A DNA stretch of 36,475 bases from NCBI GenBank assembly GCA_016875555.1, contig VGPG01000004.1, positions 1-36,475 of the forward strand, in the 5' to 3' direction. Below, in pieces: positions 1 through 8,637 of this stretch. The first letter of the stretch is position 1. Each line of letters begins with the position of its first letter. The stretch comes from Chloroflexota bacterium. GTDB taxonomy: Bacteria > Chloroflexota > Chloroflexia > Chloroflexales > Roseiflexaceae. Below the pieces are notes generated by a model that saw nothing but the letters and a program-made list of their open reading frames with translations, did no database searches and was not told the origin of the DNA. The translations under genes were made by a program, and so were the position numbers.

Positions 1-354
1 ATTGTCGGCGTGGATGCACGCGACGGTCTCGTACAGACGGCCGGGTGGTTGGCAGGATCGAAAGTCCAAGCGAGCAGCTTGGTGGCACACATGGCAGAAC
101 TCGGCGTGGCGCGCATCATCTACACCGACATCAGTCGTGATGGGACGCTCAGCGAACCAAACTACGAGGCCACCGCAGCCCTGTTATCGCCAAATGGACC
201 CAAGATTATCGCATCGGGGGGTGTGAGCCACACCAATCAACTCGTGACACTCGCTCGACTCGGCGTCCACGGCGCCGTGGTTGGGCGTGCACTCTACACC
301 GGCGCTATTCAGCTCAAAGATGCACTCCACTCGTTACAACAGGAGGACGTATGA
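1..354 (+). CDS. hisA: HisA, phosphoribosylformimino-AICAR-phosphate isomerase (3' part)
   Basis: This is the C-terminal 117 residues of the (beta/alpha)8-barrel isomerase that converts ProFAR to PRFAR in histidine synthesis; the 5' part lies outside the window. Reading frame 1 is open from the first base. Visible HisA hallmarks are GVDARDG near residue 3, whose Asp corresponds to the second catalytic aspartate, then YTDISRDGTL and the phosphate-binding loops IIASGGV and GAVVGRAL. HisF shares this fold, but the SRDGTL segment is typical of HisA and an intact hisF follows. The stop codon overlaps the next start as ATGA at 351-354, implying translational coupling and one operon. Confidence is high for identity; the true start is not visible. 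Confidence 0.95.
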   Translation: MVGVDARDGLVQTAGWLAGSKVQASSLVAHMAELGVARIIYTDISRDGTLSEPNYEATAALLSPNGPKIIASGGVSHTNQLVTLARLGVHGAVVGRALYTGAIQLKDALHSLQQEDV

Positions 355-1460
355 CCAATTCAACGAACAGTATCAGCGACAAAATCGCCGACGAACGTCA
401 GCGGGCGGCAGGGCAAGCACAAATTGCCCAACTCCAAACACAAATCGACGATTTGCGCCGTGGTATGAACGACCAGAACCAAAAGTACCAGCTGGCCATC
501 GAACAGTTGCGCCACAGCGAAAGCCAAGTCGCCGAGCTGCAGAATCAGTTTGTGCGTCAAGCCCAAGAAATCACCCAAACGGTTGAAGGCTTTCGTCGTG
601 ACATGAGCACCCTGCGCAAAGAAGTTGCGAGTTCACTCGTCAAAATCGACGATAGCATTCGCCCAATTCGCGACATGCAAAACCAAATCCAAGAATTAGC
701 TGAGGCACGCAAGGCCGACCGTATTACGATGGCCGGGTTGATTAATCGCCTCATGGAATTCGACCAAAAGATTGGCTCACTCTTCGCCTTGGTCAAAGAA
801 GCCGAAGAACGCTACCGGGCGCTGGTAACACGCATCGAAACACTCCAGGGCACCGAGGACACGCGTCGTACCGAACTCCGCAAAATCCTCGAAGAAGTAC
901 AAATCGAGAAGCAACACCTGCGTCGCCAGGCCATCGAAAATCAGCAACTTGTGGCCGATAGTAAACTGCTCGTCAGCGAACAACAAAGCCGCATGCTCCG
1001 CATCGAAGACTTCCGTGCCCAAATCGACAAAGTCGTAAATGAAATGCCCGAGCAGATGGTCGCGCTGTCGAATCGTATCACCGAACTCCTGCAAGAGAGC
1101 AAAAAAATCGAACGTACCTCGACTGAGCGCTTCTTGGTCAACCAACAGCGCATCGAAGAAATTCGTATCCAACAAGACGACAAAATTACCTCCATCCAAG
1201 AAATGGAAGACCGCCACATTCGCCAGATTACTGCCTGGATCGAACGCATCGATAGCCATGTACGTGACCTCGAACAACGCCTTACCAAAACCAGCAATCG
1301 ACTCAAGAATGCACAACACGAACAAACAGCGCATTTTCAAGACATCGAAGAGCGCGAGATGGAACTCTACGGATCGATTTCAAAGATGCTGAACGGCATG
1401 CTCGATCGCATCAAGACGAGTCAATCTGCTGCCGCTGAAGCCGATGGAAAGACGCGTTAA
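351..1460 (+). CDS. Coiled-coil protein of unknown function between hisA and hisF
   Basis: This 369-residue protein is not recognised. It is almost entirely charged and heptad-like, rich in Glu, Gln, Arg, Lys and Ile, with long stretches lacking Gly and Pro, so it should form extended alpha-helical coiled coil. No signal peptide, membrane segment, Walker motif or Cys cluster is visible, so it is probably a cytoplasmic structural or scaffolding protein. An SMC or RecN ATPase is unlikely because no head domains exist. It overlaps hisA by four bases and hisF starts two bases after its stop, so it is cotranscribed with histidine genes. Whether it has anything to do with histidine synthesis cannot be told from the sequence. 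That it is a real gene is well supported by the tight packing and the long uninterrupted frame. Confidence 0.85.
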   Translation: MTNSTNSISDKIADERQRAAGQAQIAQLQTQIDDLRRGMNDQNQKYQLAIEQLRHSESQVAELQNQFVRQAQEITQTVEGFRRDMSTLRKEVASSLVKIDDSIRPIRDMQNQIQELAEARKADRITMAGLINRLMEFDQKIGSLFALVKEAEERYRALVTRIETLQGTEDTRRTELRKILEEVQIEKQHLRRQAIENQQLVADSKLLVSEQQSRMLRIEDFRAQIDKVVNEMPEQMVALSNRITELLQESKKIERTSTERFLVNQQRIEEIRIQQDDKITSIQEMEDRHIRQITAWIERIDSHVRDLEQRLTKTSNRLKNAQHEQTAHFQDIEEREMELYGSISKMLNGMLDRIKTSQSAAAEADGKTR

Positions 1461-1462
1461 TC

Positions 1463-2236
1463 ATGCTCAAACGTCGCATCATTCCATGTCTTGACGTCAA
1501 AGCCGGCCGGGTAGTCAAGGGGGTCTCGTTTGTCGACCATCGCGATGCGGGTGACCCAGTGGTCCTCGCAGCACATTACAATGATAGCGGTGCTGACGAG
1601 TTGGTCTTTTATGACATCACGGCCAGCTCTGACGAGCGCAATATCATGGTTGACGTCGTAGAACGCACCGCGGCACAGGTATTTATACCTCTGACGGTTG
1701 GCGGTGGCATCCGTACGGTTGACGACATGTATCGCATGCTCCGCGCTGGTGCCGACAAAATCTCGATTAACACGGCAGCAGTACTCAACCCACAACTCAT
1801 CACCGACGGCGCTAAGCGCTTTGGCAGCCAGTGCATCGTGCTCTCAATTGATGCTCGACGCGTGCCACACCCCGACAAGTCGCCCTACTGGGAGGTATTC
1901 ACGCACACCGGCGCCAACGCACGCTCAACCGGACTTGACGCCGTCGCGTGGGCAGTACGCGGTGCCGAGCTCGGCGCTGGTGAGTTAGTCATCAACAGCA
2001 TGGACGCCGACGGCACCTACGCCGGTTATGATCTCGAGTTGTTGCAGGCTATTTCGAGCCGTGTCGGCATCCCCGTGATTGCCTCGGGTGGCGCAGGCAC
2101 GCCGGATCATCTATACGATGGGTTGATGATCGGTGGGGCTGATGCAGTCTTGGCGGCGAGCATCTTTCATTTCGGCAATTACACCATTCACCAGGTCAAA
2201 GATGAACTCCGCCAACGCGGCGTGCCTATGAGGTAG
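1463..2236 (+). CDS. hisF: HisF, imidazole glycerol phosphate synthase cyclase subunit
   Basis: The 257-residue product is full length for HisF. This cyclase takes ammonia from the HisH glutaminase and converts PRFAR into imidazole glycerol phosphate and AICAR. It begins [12 protein letters not shown], placing the catalytic Asp at residue 11; the second catalytic Asp is at 130 in LSIDARR. Phosphate-binding loops TVGGGIR (near 78-84) and IASGGAG are present. It starts two bases after the coiled-coil gene and ends four bases before the molybdopterin synthase start. hisH is not in the window and presumably lies upstream. All key residues appear intact. Confidence 0.97.
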   Translation: MLKRRIIPCLDVKAGRVVKGVSFVDHRDAGDPVVLAAHYNDSGADELVFYDITASSDERNIMVDVVERTAAQVFIPLTVGGGIRTVDDMYRMLRAGADKISINTAAVLNPQLITDGAKRFGSQCIVLSIDARRVPHPDKSPYWEVFTHTGANARSTGLDAVAWAVRGAELGAGELVINSMDADGTYAGYDLELLQAISSRVGIPVIASGGAGTPDHLYDGLMIGGADAVLAASIFHFGNYTIHQVKDELRQRGVPMR

Positions 2237-2239
2237 CAT

Positions 2240-2911
2240 ATGCACATCACGGTGCGTTATTTTGCTGGACAACGCGATATTACCAAACACCAGAGTGAAC
2301 AACTTGAGGTTGCGGTCGGGAGTACGTTAGCCGCCGTGTGGCAGCTGCTGGAGGAGCGCTACCCAGGACTTGCGCCGTTCCGTGGACGTGTGTTATACGC
2401 CCAAAACGCTCGTTTTGTACCGGCCGAGACAGCGCTCAACGACGGCGATACCGTAGCGTTCATCCCACCGGTAAGCGGCGGCACCTTCAGGCCGTTTGTG
2501 GTCACCACACAGCCACTCGACCCAGCGCCACTCGTGGCGCATGTGAGTGCGTCCAATGTCGGGGCCATCGTAACCTTTGCCGGCACGGCACGCGACCACT
2601 TCGGCGATCGAGCCACCGCTCGCCTCGAGTATGAAGCCTATGTCGAAATGGCCGAGCAGGTGCTGTCCGACATCGCCGCTGAGGCTACAACGCGCTTTGG
2701 GCTGGTCAATGTGGCCATCCACCACCGCATCGGCATCCTCGAAATCGGCGATACCGCCGTGCTCGTCGTCGTGGCCTCGGCACACCGTGGGCCGGCCCTC
2801 GAGGCCACCGGCTGGATTATGGACCGCATCAAAGAGATTGCGCCGATTTGGAAAAAAGAGCATTGGGCCGATGGCGACCAAGAGTGGATTGGCCACGAGA
2901 AAGATCGCTAA
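2240..2911 (+). CDS. moaX: Fused MoaD-MoaE molybdopterin synthase (MoaX type)
   Basis: The 223-residue protein joins both subunits of molybdopterin synthase, which adds two sulfurs to cPMP to form molybdopterin. Residues 1-81 are a MoaD ubiquitin-like sulfur carrier that ends in a Gly-Gly at 80-81 (IPPVSGG). Residues from about 90 to the end are MoaE, with GTARD (115-119), the HHRIGILEIGD segment and the lysine-containing PIWKKEHW (202-209). In normal MoaD the Gly-Gly is C-terminal and becomes a thiocarboxylate, so here it is buried in the chain. Mycobacterial MoaX has the same layout and is reported to be cleaved after the glycines; I infer the same need here. It follows hisF by three bases with GAGG just upstream, and precedes a terminator, so it is the last gene of the histidine operon. 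Confidence 0.93.
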   Translation: MHITVRYFAGQRDITKHQSEQLEVAVGSTLAAVWQLLEERYPGLAPFRGRVLYAQNARFVPAETALNDGDTVAFIPPVSGGTFRPFVVTTQPLDPAPLVAHVSASNVGAIVTFAGTARDHFGDRATARLEYEAYVEMAEQVLSDIAAEATTRFGLVNVAIHHRIGILEIGDTAVLVVVASAHRGPALEATGWIMDRIKEIAPIWKKEHWADGDQEWIGHEKDR

Positions 2912-2928
2912 GATGCTGTTGACAGGTA

Positions 2929-2978
2929 GGGCCCATGAGAGACGCATGGTCATGCATCTCTCATGGGCCTCGTTTTTT
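2929..2978 (+). terminator. Rho-independent terminator of the his-moaX operon
   Basis: A long stem pairs 2929-2942 with 2957-2970 (14 pairs, the outermost a G-T wobble). After one mismatch, an inner GCAT/ATGC stem closes a four-base loop at 2948-2951. Six T residues follow at 2973-2978. It begins 17 bases after the moaX stop, so it ends the rightward operon. Confidence 0.93.
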
Positions 2979-3014
2979 CACAAAATTCATAACCAATCCG
3001 ATTAATTTCTACAC

Positions 3015-3045
3015 AAAAAACAAGGGCGCATGGCGATGCGCCCTT
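3015..3045 (-). terminator. Rho-independent terminator of the arginine operon
   Basis: AAGGGCGCAT (3022-3031) and ATGCGCCCTT (3036-3045) form a perfect ten-base stem around a four-base loop. Read on the minus strand it is followed by six T residues (3015-3020 on the plus strand are A). It lies 21 bases past the argF stop and faces the his-moaX terminator, so the two convergent operons each have their own terminator. Confidence 0.93.
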
Positions 3046-3066
3046 GCAAATATGATCCAACACGCC

Positions 3067-4020
3067 CTACAACATCCCTTCAACCTCATGACTACACAGC
3101 ATGGCCAACACGGCTTTGTGGGCGTGCAGGCGATTCTCGGCTTGATCGAAGACGATTGACTGCGGGCCATCAGCCACGCTCTCAGTGACCTCTTCGCCAC
3201 GATGCATGGGCAAACAGTGCATGAATTTGGCGTTGGAGCGAGCAGCGCTCATCAATTTGTCTGTGACTTGATACGGCTCAAGTGCATGAATGCGCTCAGG
3301 CACATCGGTCTGGCCCATGCTGACCCAGACATCGGTGTAGATGACATCGGCATTGGCCACAGCCTCATACGGGTCATCGGTAATCACCAGCTCGGTTTCG
3401 TTTTGTTCGGCCAGCGCACGTGCCTCGGCGACAACCAGACGATCAGGGGCGTAGTGCGATGGCGTAGCCACAGCGATATTCATACCCGCCAACGGCGCCG
3501 CATGCAACAACGAGTGCACCATGTTATTGCCGTCGCCGACATAGGCCATCTTGACGCCACGCGTACCCCCAAAGTATTCTTTGACGGTAATCAAGTCAGC
3601 AATCGTTTGGGTTGGGTGATGCATGTCGCACAACCCGTTGATAATCGGCACGCGCGAGGCATCGGCCATCTCGGTCAAGACGCTATGCGCAAAGACGCGC
3701 GCCATGATGACATCAACATAGCGTTCAAGGACGCGCGCCGTATCAGCAATCGTCTCACCACGTGAAAGTTGCATGTCGTTTGAGCTCAAGAACATGGCGT
3801 GGCCGCCGAGTTGGGTCATGCCCACCTCAAATGCGCCACGGGTGCGCGTCGATGGCTTAAAGAACATCATCGCCAGCGTTTTGCCAGTCAACAACGCATG
3901 TGGCACACCGCGGCGTAACCGCCCTTTGAGTGTCAAACCGATGGTCAACAGATCGGCCATCTCCTGTTGCGTAACATCGTTCATCTTGAGCAAATCGCGA
4001 CCGTAGAGTGAATGTGTCAT
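3067..4020 (-). CDS. argF: Ornithine carbamoyltransferase
   Basis: The 317-residue product is full length for the enzyme that condenses ornithine with carbamoyl phosphate to give citrulline. The carbamoyl-phosphate motif STRTR is at 57-61, HPTQ at 135-138, DVWVSMG near 230-236, and the ornithine/catalytic loop HCLPMHRGEEV at 268-278. The SMG and HCLP loops distinguish it from aspartate carbamoyltransferase. The ATG is preceded by AAGGG nine bases upstream. It is the last gene of the minus-strand arginine operon, 69 bases after the NUDIX gene and followed by a terminator. Its substrate carbamoyl phosphate is made by carAB in the same unit. Confidence 0.97.
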   Translation of the reverse strand: MTHSLYGRDLLKMNDVTQQEMADLLTIGLTLKGRLRRGVPHALLTGKTLAMMFFKPSTRTRGAFEVGMTQLGGHAMFLSSNDMQLSRGETIADTARVLERYVDVIMARVFAHSVLTEMADASRVPIINGLCDMHHPTQTIADLITVKEYFGGTRGVKMAYVGDGNNMVHSLLHAAPLAGMNIAVATPSHYAPDRLVVAEARALAEQNETELVITDDPYEAVANADVIYTDVWVSMGQTDVPERIHALEPYQVTDKLMSAARSNAKFMHCLPMHRGEEVTESVADGPQSIVFDQAENRLHAHKAVLAMLCSHEVEGML

Positions 4021-4089
4021 CGTCAGTTACCCTTTGCTGATACAACGACGCATGAACCATATGTCATCTGCGCCTTTTTCATCTCAACT

Positions 4090-4713
4090 CTAATCAAACG
4101 ACACCGGCAATGTGGCATCGCGATGATGTGCAAAAAACAAGTCAATCTGGTGCGGTTGCACCCGATTGAGCGACAGCTCGGGGATTTCGTCACGACCAAA
4201 CCAACCAATATCGCTGGTCTCTGTCGTGATTTGTGCCTCACCGCTCACCACTTCACACAGGAAGAAGATGATGTAGATGTGCCACGGTATCGGCAAATGC
4301 CCCTGCTTATCACGATCGAGCACCGCAACTAACCGGGTAATCCGCACCTCGTAGCCGGTCTCTTCACGTACTTCCTTGAGGCACACCTCAGACGGGGTCG
4401 CCCCCACATCAGCCCAACCACCCGGCGGCGTCCAGCCGCCATCGGCTTTTTCACGTACGAGTAACAAGCGCTCCTGGTCATCAAAGACAAGCGCCCGTAC
4501 ACCCACCTTGGGCGTGGCATAGCCGTGCTCCTGGGCAAAGAGTGCGCGCACCGGCTCAACCGGCATGCCACTCCCATGGGCCATCATCTCGGCCGCAATG
4601 TCGCTCAACTCTTGGTAGCGCTCTTTGTCGTAGACATCGCGACCATACTGCAGCCCTGTTTGCGCGATAGCTTGCAGGCGTCGCGTCCACACCAACCATT
4701 GCGGCGTCATCAT
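4090..4713 (-). CDS. NUDIX hydrolase with N-terminal extension
   Basis: The protein of about 207 residues has a roughly 60-residue helical N-terminal region followed by a NUDIX fold. This layout is seen in YjhB-like putative nucleoside-diphosphate-sugar or ADP-ribose hydrolases. The Nudix box is recognisable as GGW-ADVGATPSE-VCL-KEVREETGYEV. The EExG core is intact, but the first glutamate of the canonical Gx5E is Ala, and the REx triplet reads KEV. Metal binding may therefore be altered; substrate cannot be predicted. A GTG start is possible at 4725, but GGAG lies just upstream of adjacent ATG codons at 4713 and 4710, so I place the start at 4713. It sits between argH and argF with short spacers, so it is probably cotranscribed with them, possibly for housekeeping of nucleotides. 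Confidence 0.88.
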   Translation of the reverse strand: MMTPQWLVWTRRLQAIAQTGLQYGRDVYDKERYQELSDIAAEMMAHGSGMPVEPVRALFAQEHGYATPKVGVRALVFDDQERLLLVREKADGGWTPPGGWADVGATPSEVCLKEVREETGYEVRITRLVAVLDRDKQGHLPIPWHIYIIFFLCEVVSGEAQITTETSDIGWFGRDEIPELSLNRVQPHQIDLFFAHHRDATLPVSFD

Positions 4714-4743
4714 CGTACTCCACACCCATACAATCCGTTGCTC

Positions 4744-6111
4744 TTAGCGCACGCCCAAACAGGCCTTGGCTGCCGTGAGCTGCTCGGCCACTGCCTGCGG
4801 GCCAGTGGCACCTGGCACCGTGCGTGCCGCCACAGATGCAGCCATGCTAAAGCACGCCATCACGTCAGCCTTGAAGGTGCTGTCAACCGATTGGAACGCC
4901 TCAAGCGGCAGTTGAACCATCTTGACACCACGCTCCTCGGCCATACGCACCAACTGCCCAACCACCTTGTGTGCCGTGCGGAACGGCACGCCACGATCGA
5001 CCAGATAATCTGCTACATCCGTCGCCAGCATGGCGTCATCGAGGCCACGTTGGAGCGCTGCCTGATTGAACTTGGCCGTCGCCAAGGCACCTGCAGCTAC
5101 CGGCAACGTCAACTCGAGGGTGCGCGCCGCATCAAACAACGGCTCTTTATCCTCTTGCAGGTCTTTGTTGTAGGCCGACGGCAAGCCCTTGAGCACGGTC
5201 AGAATCGTCATCAAACTGCCAACCAAACGCCCTGATTTGCCGCGCGCCAATTCGAATGAGTCGGGGTTCTTCTTTTGGGGCATCAAGCTCGACCCAGTGG
5301 AATAGGCGTCAGCAAGCGTCACAAAGCCGTATTCGGCACTCGAGTAGAAGACCATGTCCTCGGACAAGCGACTGATGTGAATGCCAATCATCGAGGCACA
5401 GAAGAGATATTCGGCGATGAAATCACGGTCACTAATTGCATCGACACTATTGGCCGAGATGCCCAGCATGCCCAAATCAGCCGCCAGCGCATTACGATCA
5501 ACCTTGAGCGGTGTACCGGCAATGGCGCCAGAGCCTAGTGGCAAAATCGCCACGCGCGCATAACAATCCGCCAAGCGCTGGCGGTCGCGCTCGAGTGGCC
5601 AAAAGTGGGAGAGCAACCAGTGTGCCAGCAGAATCGGCTGGGCCCGTTGCACATGGGTATAGCCGGGGATGATTAGATCGCCGGCTGCTTTAGCTTGATC
5701 GACGATGGCCTGTTGCACCATGCGCACCGCCTCGTCGGCACGCCGAATCGCACCCATCGTCCACAAGCGGATGTCGGTCGCGACTTGGTCGTTGCGACTG
5801 CGACCAGTGTGGAGTTTGCCGGAGACGCCGCCCACGATCTCGCCCAAACGGCGCTCGACAGCCGAGTGGATGTCTTCGTCGTCAGTTTTTGCTGGGAAAG
5901 CGCCACTGGCAAACTCATCGTATACGGCCTGCAATCCACGCAACAACTCGTCACGCTCAGCCGCGGTAATCACACCAGCCGCACATATCTGCCGTGCCCA
6001 CGCCATACTGCCGCTGATATCCTCGGCCCACATGGTCCGGTCAAACGGAAACGAGTTATTGAACTCGGCCATGCGGGCATCAATGCCCTCACTAAATCGC
6101 CCACCCCACAT
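4744..6111 (-). CDS. argH: Argininosuccinate lyase
   Basis: This cleaves argininosuccinate to arginine and fumarate, the last step of the pathway. From the chosen ATG the product has 455 residues, normal for the family, and opens with MWGGRFSEG, the usual ASL N-terminus. The frame extends to a TTG at 6138, but GGGGG seven bases before the ATG at 6111 favours the shorter form. The superfamily signature GSSLMPQKKNPD is at about 273-284, GRSRNDQ near 103-109 and GYTHVQ near 150-155 with a catalytic His. The C-terminus shows no fused acetyltransferase domain; the short NAGS is a separate gene upstream. It lies 88 bases after the YfhO-like gene. Confidence 0.96.
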   Translation of the reverse strand: MWGGRFSEGIDARMAEFNNSFPFDRTMWAEDISGSMAWARQICAAGVITAAERDELLRGLQAVYDEFASGAFPAKTDDEDIHSAVERRLGEIVGGVSGKLHTGRSRNDQVATDIRLWTMGAIRRADEAVRMVQQAIVDQAKAAGDLIIPGYTHVQRAQPILLAHWLLSHFWPLERDRQRLADCYARVAILPLGSGAIAGTPLKVDRNALAADLGMLGISANSVDAISDRDFIAEYLFCASMIGIHISRLSEDMVFYSSAEYGFVTLADAYSTGSSLMPQKKNPDSFELARGKSGRLVGSLMTILTVLKGLPSAYNKDLQEDKEPLFDAARTLELTLPVAAGALATAKFNQAALQRGLDDAMLATDVADYLVDRGVPFRTAHKVVGQLVRMAEERGVKMVQLPLEAFQSVDSTFKADVMACFSMAASVAARTVPGATGPQAVAEQLTAAKACLGVR

Positions 6112-6199
6112 CGCATACCCCCAATTCATTGGCCGCAAGAATTCACCGCTACTACAACGCCGCAGTATCCATTTGTGTGTACCGCACCGCCATCATCCA

Positions 6200-8605
6200 T
6201 TACACCTGACGGGTACGCTCACGAAGGCCGAGCACGATTGTCACCAGTAGACACAGCACCATTGTTGTACCAGCCACCCATATGCCGATAGCAAATGATT
6301 GTGGCCAATACCAGAAACGCACGTCGTTGGTTCCAGCGTCAAGAAGCACACCGCGAAAGACACCGTTGACGGTGTAGATGGGCTGTTCGACACCATTCAC
6401 CGATACATGCCACCCCGGATAGTAGGTGTCGGTGAGGACTAACACGGCGCGACTCTGCACCGTCGCCGTGATGCGCACCTCATTCGCCGTGTATGACGTA
6501 ATTGTTGGAATATCAGCATCGGCCGCAACATCAGCACCAGGCACCGCAAGTTCCGGTACCACGTCAGTCGTTGTCACTGCCTGCCGTAATGGAAACTGCG
6601 GGTCGCGCAGTCGTTCGTATGCACGATTCGCATCTGCAAAGTACTCCACACGATGCACAATATATGCACGTGGCAATACATCGAGATTTTCGTAGATGCT
6701 GCCCTCATCGCTTTGATGGACGAGGCGCAATCCTGGATAGGCGTCAATGTTCGGTGATTTCGGCTTGAAGAGCACAAACCGCACATTCACCAAATCGAGC
6801 CACTGTGGCGTCGCTGATGCACCGGTTATATAGACGCTCACGCCGATGGGCTCGTCGTGCTGCTTGCCCTCCCACCGACGCAAAAATTGCGCATATGACC
6901 CCCACATCAACGACTCAAACCCACGGATATCTTGGAACTCGGCGACCATGCCCGTATTTGACTGATAAAACGGGTAGTCCGCACTAAACACGCGGAACAC
7001 GCCTGATTGCGATCGCAAAAACTGACTCATGCGCGTGGGAGGCACGATTGGGTCATCATCGCTACGTGGCTGCACTTCACGCTGTAAATCGGGAGTTGGA
7101 CGATACATGGTGTGTGGTGACTGAAACGTCTGCATCGGTGCCCAGTACCACCACACATCGCCGGCAGCAACCAGCAACAGCAGAACCATCACCCACTTCT
7201 TGAAGGGGATGGACACGCGCCACAGCAAAACTCCTGCGACGACACTATTGATGGCGATGACTCCACCTACGCCTTGCCATGACCGAAGTGCCTGCCAGAA
7301 AATGTCCGGATCTGAACGTCGCATCCACACGATACCCGCCAACACGAACAGCGTCCACACCACCGCCCACCCACGGAGCCAGCCATCGTACGCGCGCCGC
7401 GCATGACCGTGCATCAACACATCATCGAGGGCACGCGCTGCGACGACGCCCATGGCAATAAGACCGACTACCAAACACCGAGTCAATTCATTGAACTGTG
7501 ACACGATTGGCATCCACTGCCACATCGCCGGCGCAGAAAACGAAAAGAGCCAGACAAGTACGGCAATACCAGCCCAGAGGCGCATCATCTGGCCAGCACC
7601 GCGCCACATTCCCCACACAAATAACCCCAGCGGAATCAGGCCAATGTAGTGCTCTGCGACGGCCTTGTTCCCCTGAACACCCCAATCGCCCGGTTGATGC
7701 CAATTCGTGAACACCTCGGGAAAGATGAATGTCATGAATCCTGAAGTATTACCACCACTGACGCGGCGGAGCATGCTACTCGTCAGCTCGAGCGTGGGTA
7801 ACAACTGCGGCAAAAAGAGTCCGACAAACAAAAGCGCGCTCACCGCCGTCCATATCAGCGTCGTACGCATGCGTTCGCGATGCAACTGCCACGTTGCTGC
7901 TATGATGGTGCATCCCGAGACCACCGTAATAAAAAACGATGTATCAGGCTGTGCCAACCACGCCATCACGTTAGCTCCCACGAACAGCAATACGGCACGC
8001 CATTGCCGCGTCACATCGCCCGTACCCACTGCATTCGTCACGTGTAGCGCGCCTACAAGTGCCACCGGAGCCCAGGCAATTGCACCACCGATATCAGGAA
8101 TAGACACCCATTTGGCCACAAATCCATTGCCGAACGCCACGATGGCCACCAATAGCGCCGGATAGGCACGCACACCGCTCATCCGCCCAAGCATCCAACT
8201 CGCCACGGCCGTGAGTGTCGAGTGAAACCAGGCTACCACACCAAATGCATATGCAGTCGGCAACATGGCAAAAACCCAATTGACCGGGTAGAGCACACTG
8301 CTGTTTGCGACTGCCAAAAACGGCGTCCCCGCAAAGACGTAGGGATTCCACAATGGAATTTGGCCGGCCCAGAATTCACGCGCCATGAAGAGGCGATAGG
8401 GGTAGTATTTGGTAACAAGATCGCTCAACAACATGTGACCAACAAATCCAGGACGTTCGTACGAGTAGCTCCACGGGGCAATTTGCGCCACCACATTCAG
8501 CGGAAGGGCCACTGCACCACCCCACAACACCGGCGCGTAACACACGCAGGTCACCATGACTATGATAGCTACCACAATACGATCATCACTCGTCCACCGC
8601 ATCAC
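6200..8605 (-). CDS. YfhO-family polytopic membrane protein
   Basis: The 801-residue protein has about a dozen hydrophobic segments over residues 1-500, a soluble region of about 240 residues, and a final membrane helix at the C-terminus. The late segment with TYYPGWHVSVNG and NDVRFWYWP is typical of the bacterial YfhO family (GT-C-like, implicated in lipoteichoic-acid glycosylation in Bacillus). Near residues 70-95, KYYPYRLFMAREFWAGQIPLWNP resembles the first-loop region of GT-C transferases. I infer a lipid-linked sugar transferase or related envelope function; the donor and acceptor are unknown. GGAG seven bases before GTG at 8605 favours that start over the adjacent ATG at 8602. It lies between argJ and argH, where its function has no obvious link to arginine, although the glycosylation cluster at 28.7-35 kb is related in theme. 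Confidence 0.85.
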   Translation of the reverse strand: MMRWTSDDRIVVAIIVMVTCVCYAPVLWGGAVALPLNVVAQIAPWSYSYERPGFVGHMLLSDLVTKYYPYRLFMAREFWAGQIPLWNPYVFAGTPFLAVANSSVLYPVNWVFAMLPTAYAFGVVAWFHSTLTAVASWMLGRMSGVRAYPALLVAIVAFGNGFVAKWVSIPDIGGAIAWAPVALVGALHVTNAVGTGDVTRQWRAVLLFVGANVMAWLAQPDTSFFITVVSGCTIIAATWQLHRERMRTTLIWTAVSALLFVGLFLPQLLPTLELTSSMLRRVSGGNTSGFMTFIFPEVFTNWHQPGDWGVQGNKAVAEHYIGLIPLGLFVWGMWRGAGQMMRLWAGIAVLVWLFSFSAPAMWQWMPIVSQFNELTRCLVVGLIAMGVVAARALDDVLMHGHARRAYDGWLRGWAVVWTLFVLAGIVWMRRSDPDIFWQALRSWQGVGGVIAINSVVAGVLLWRVSIPFKKWVMVLLLLVAAGDVWWYWAPMQTFQSPHTMYRPTPDLQREVQPRSDDDPIVPPTRMSQFLRSQSGVFRVFSADYPFYQSNTGMVAEFQDIRGFESLMWGSYAQFLRRWEGKQHDEPIGVSVYITGASATPQWLDLVNVRFVLFKPKSPNIDAYPGLRLVHQSDEGSIYENLDVLPRAYIVHRVEYFADANRAYERLRDPQFPLRQAVTTTDVVPELAVPGADVAADADIPTITSYTANEVRITATVQSRAVLVLTDTYYPGWHVSVNGVEQPIYTVNGVFRGVLLDAGTNDVRFWYWPQSFAIGIWVAGTTMVLCLLVTIVLGLRERTRQV

Positions 8606-8637
8606 ACGTTGTCTCCCTTGTACACATAGTCACTAGC

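Noticed and set aside
351-1460. Coiled-coil gene as an SMC-like or chemoreceptor protein
   Set aside because: No ATPase head motifs, no membrane segments and no conserved signalling hairpin were seen.
3607-3618. HPTQ in place of HPCQ in ornithine carbamoyltransferase
   Set aside because: HPTQ also occurs in well-characterised ornithine carbamoyltransferases such as the Escherichia coli enzyme, so it is normal variation; HCLP and SMG loops are intact.
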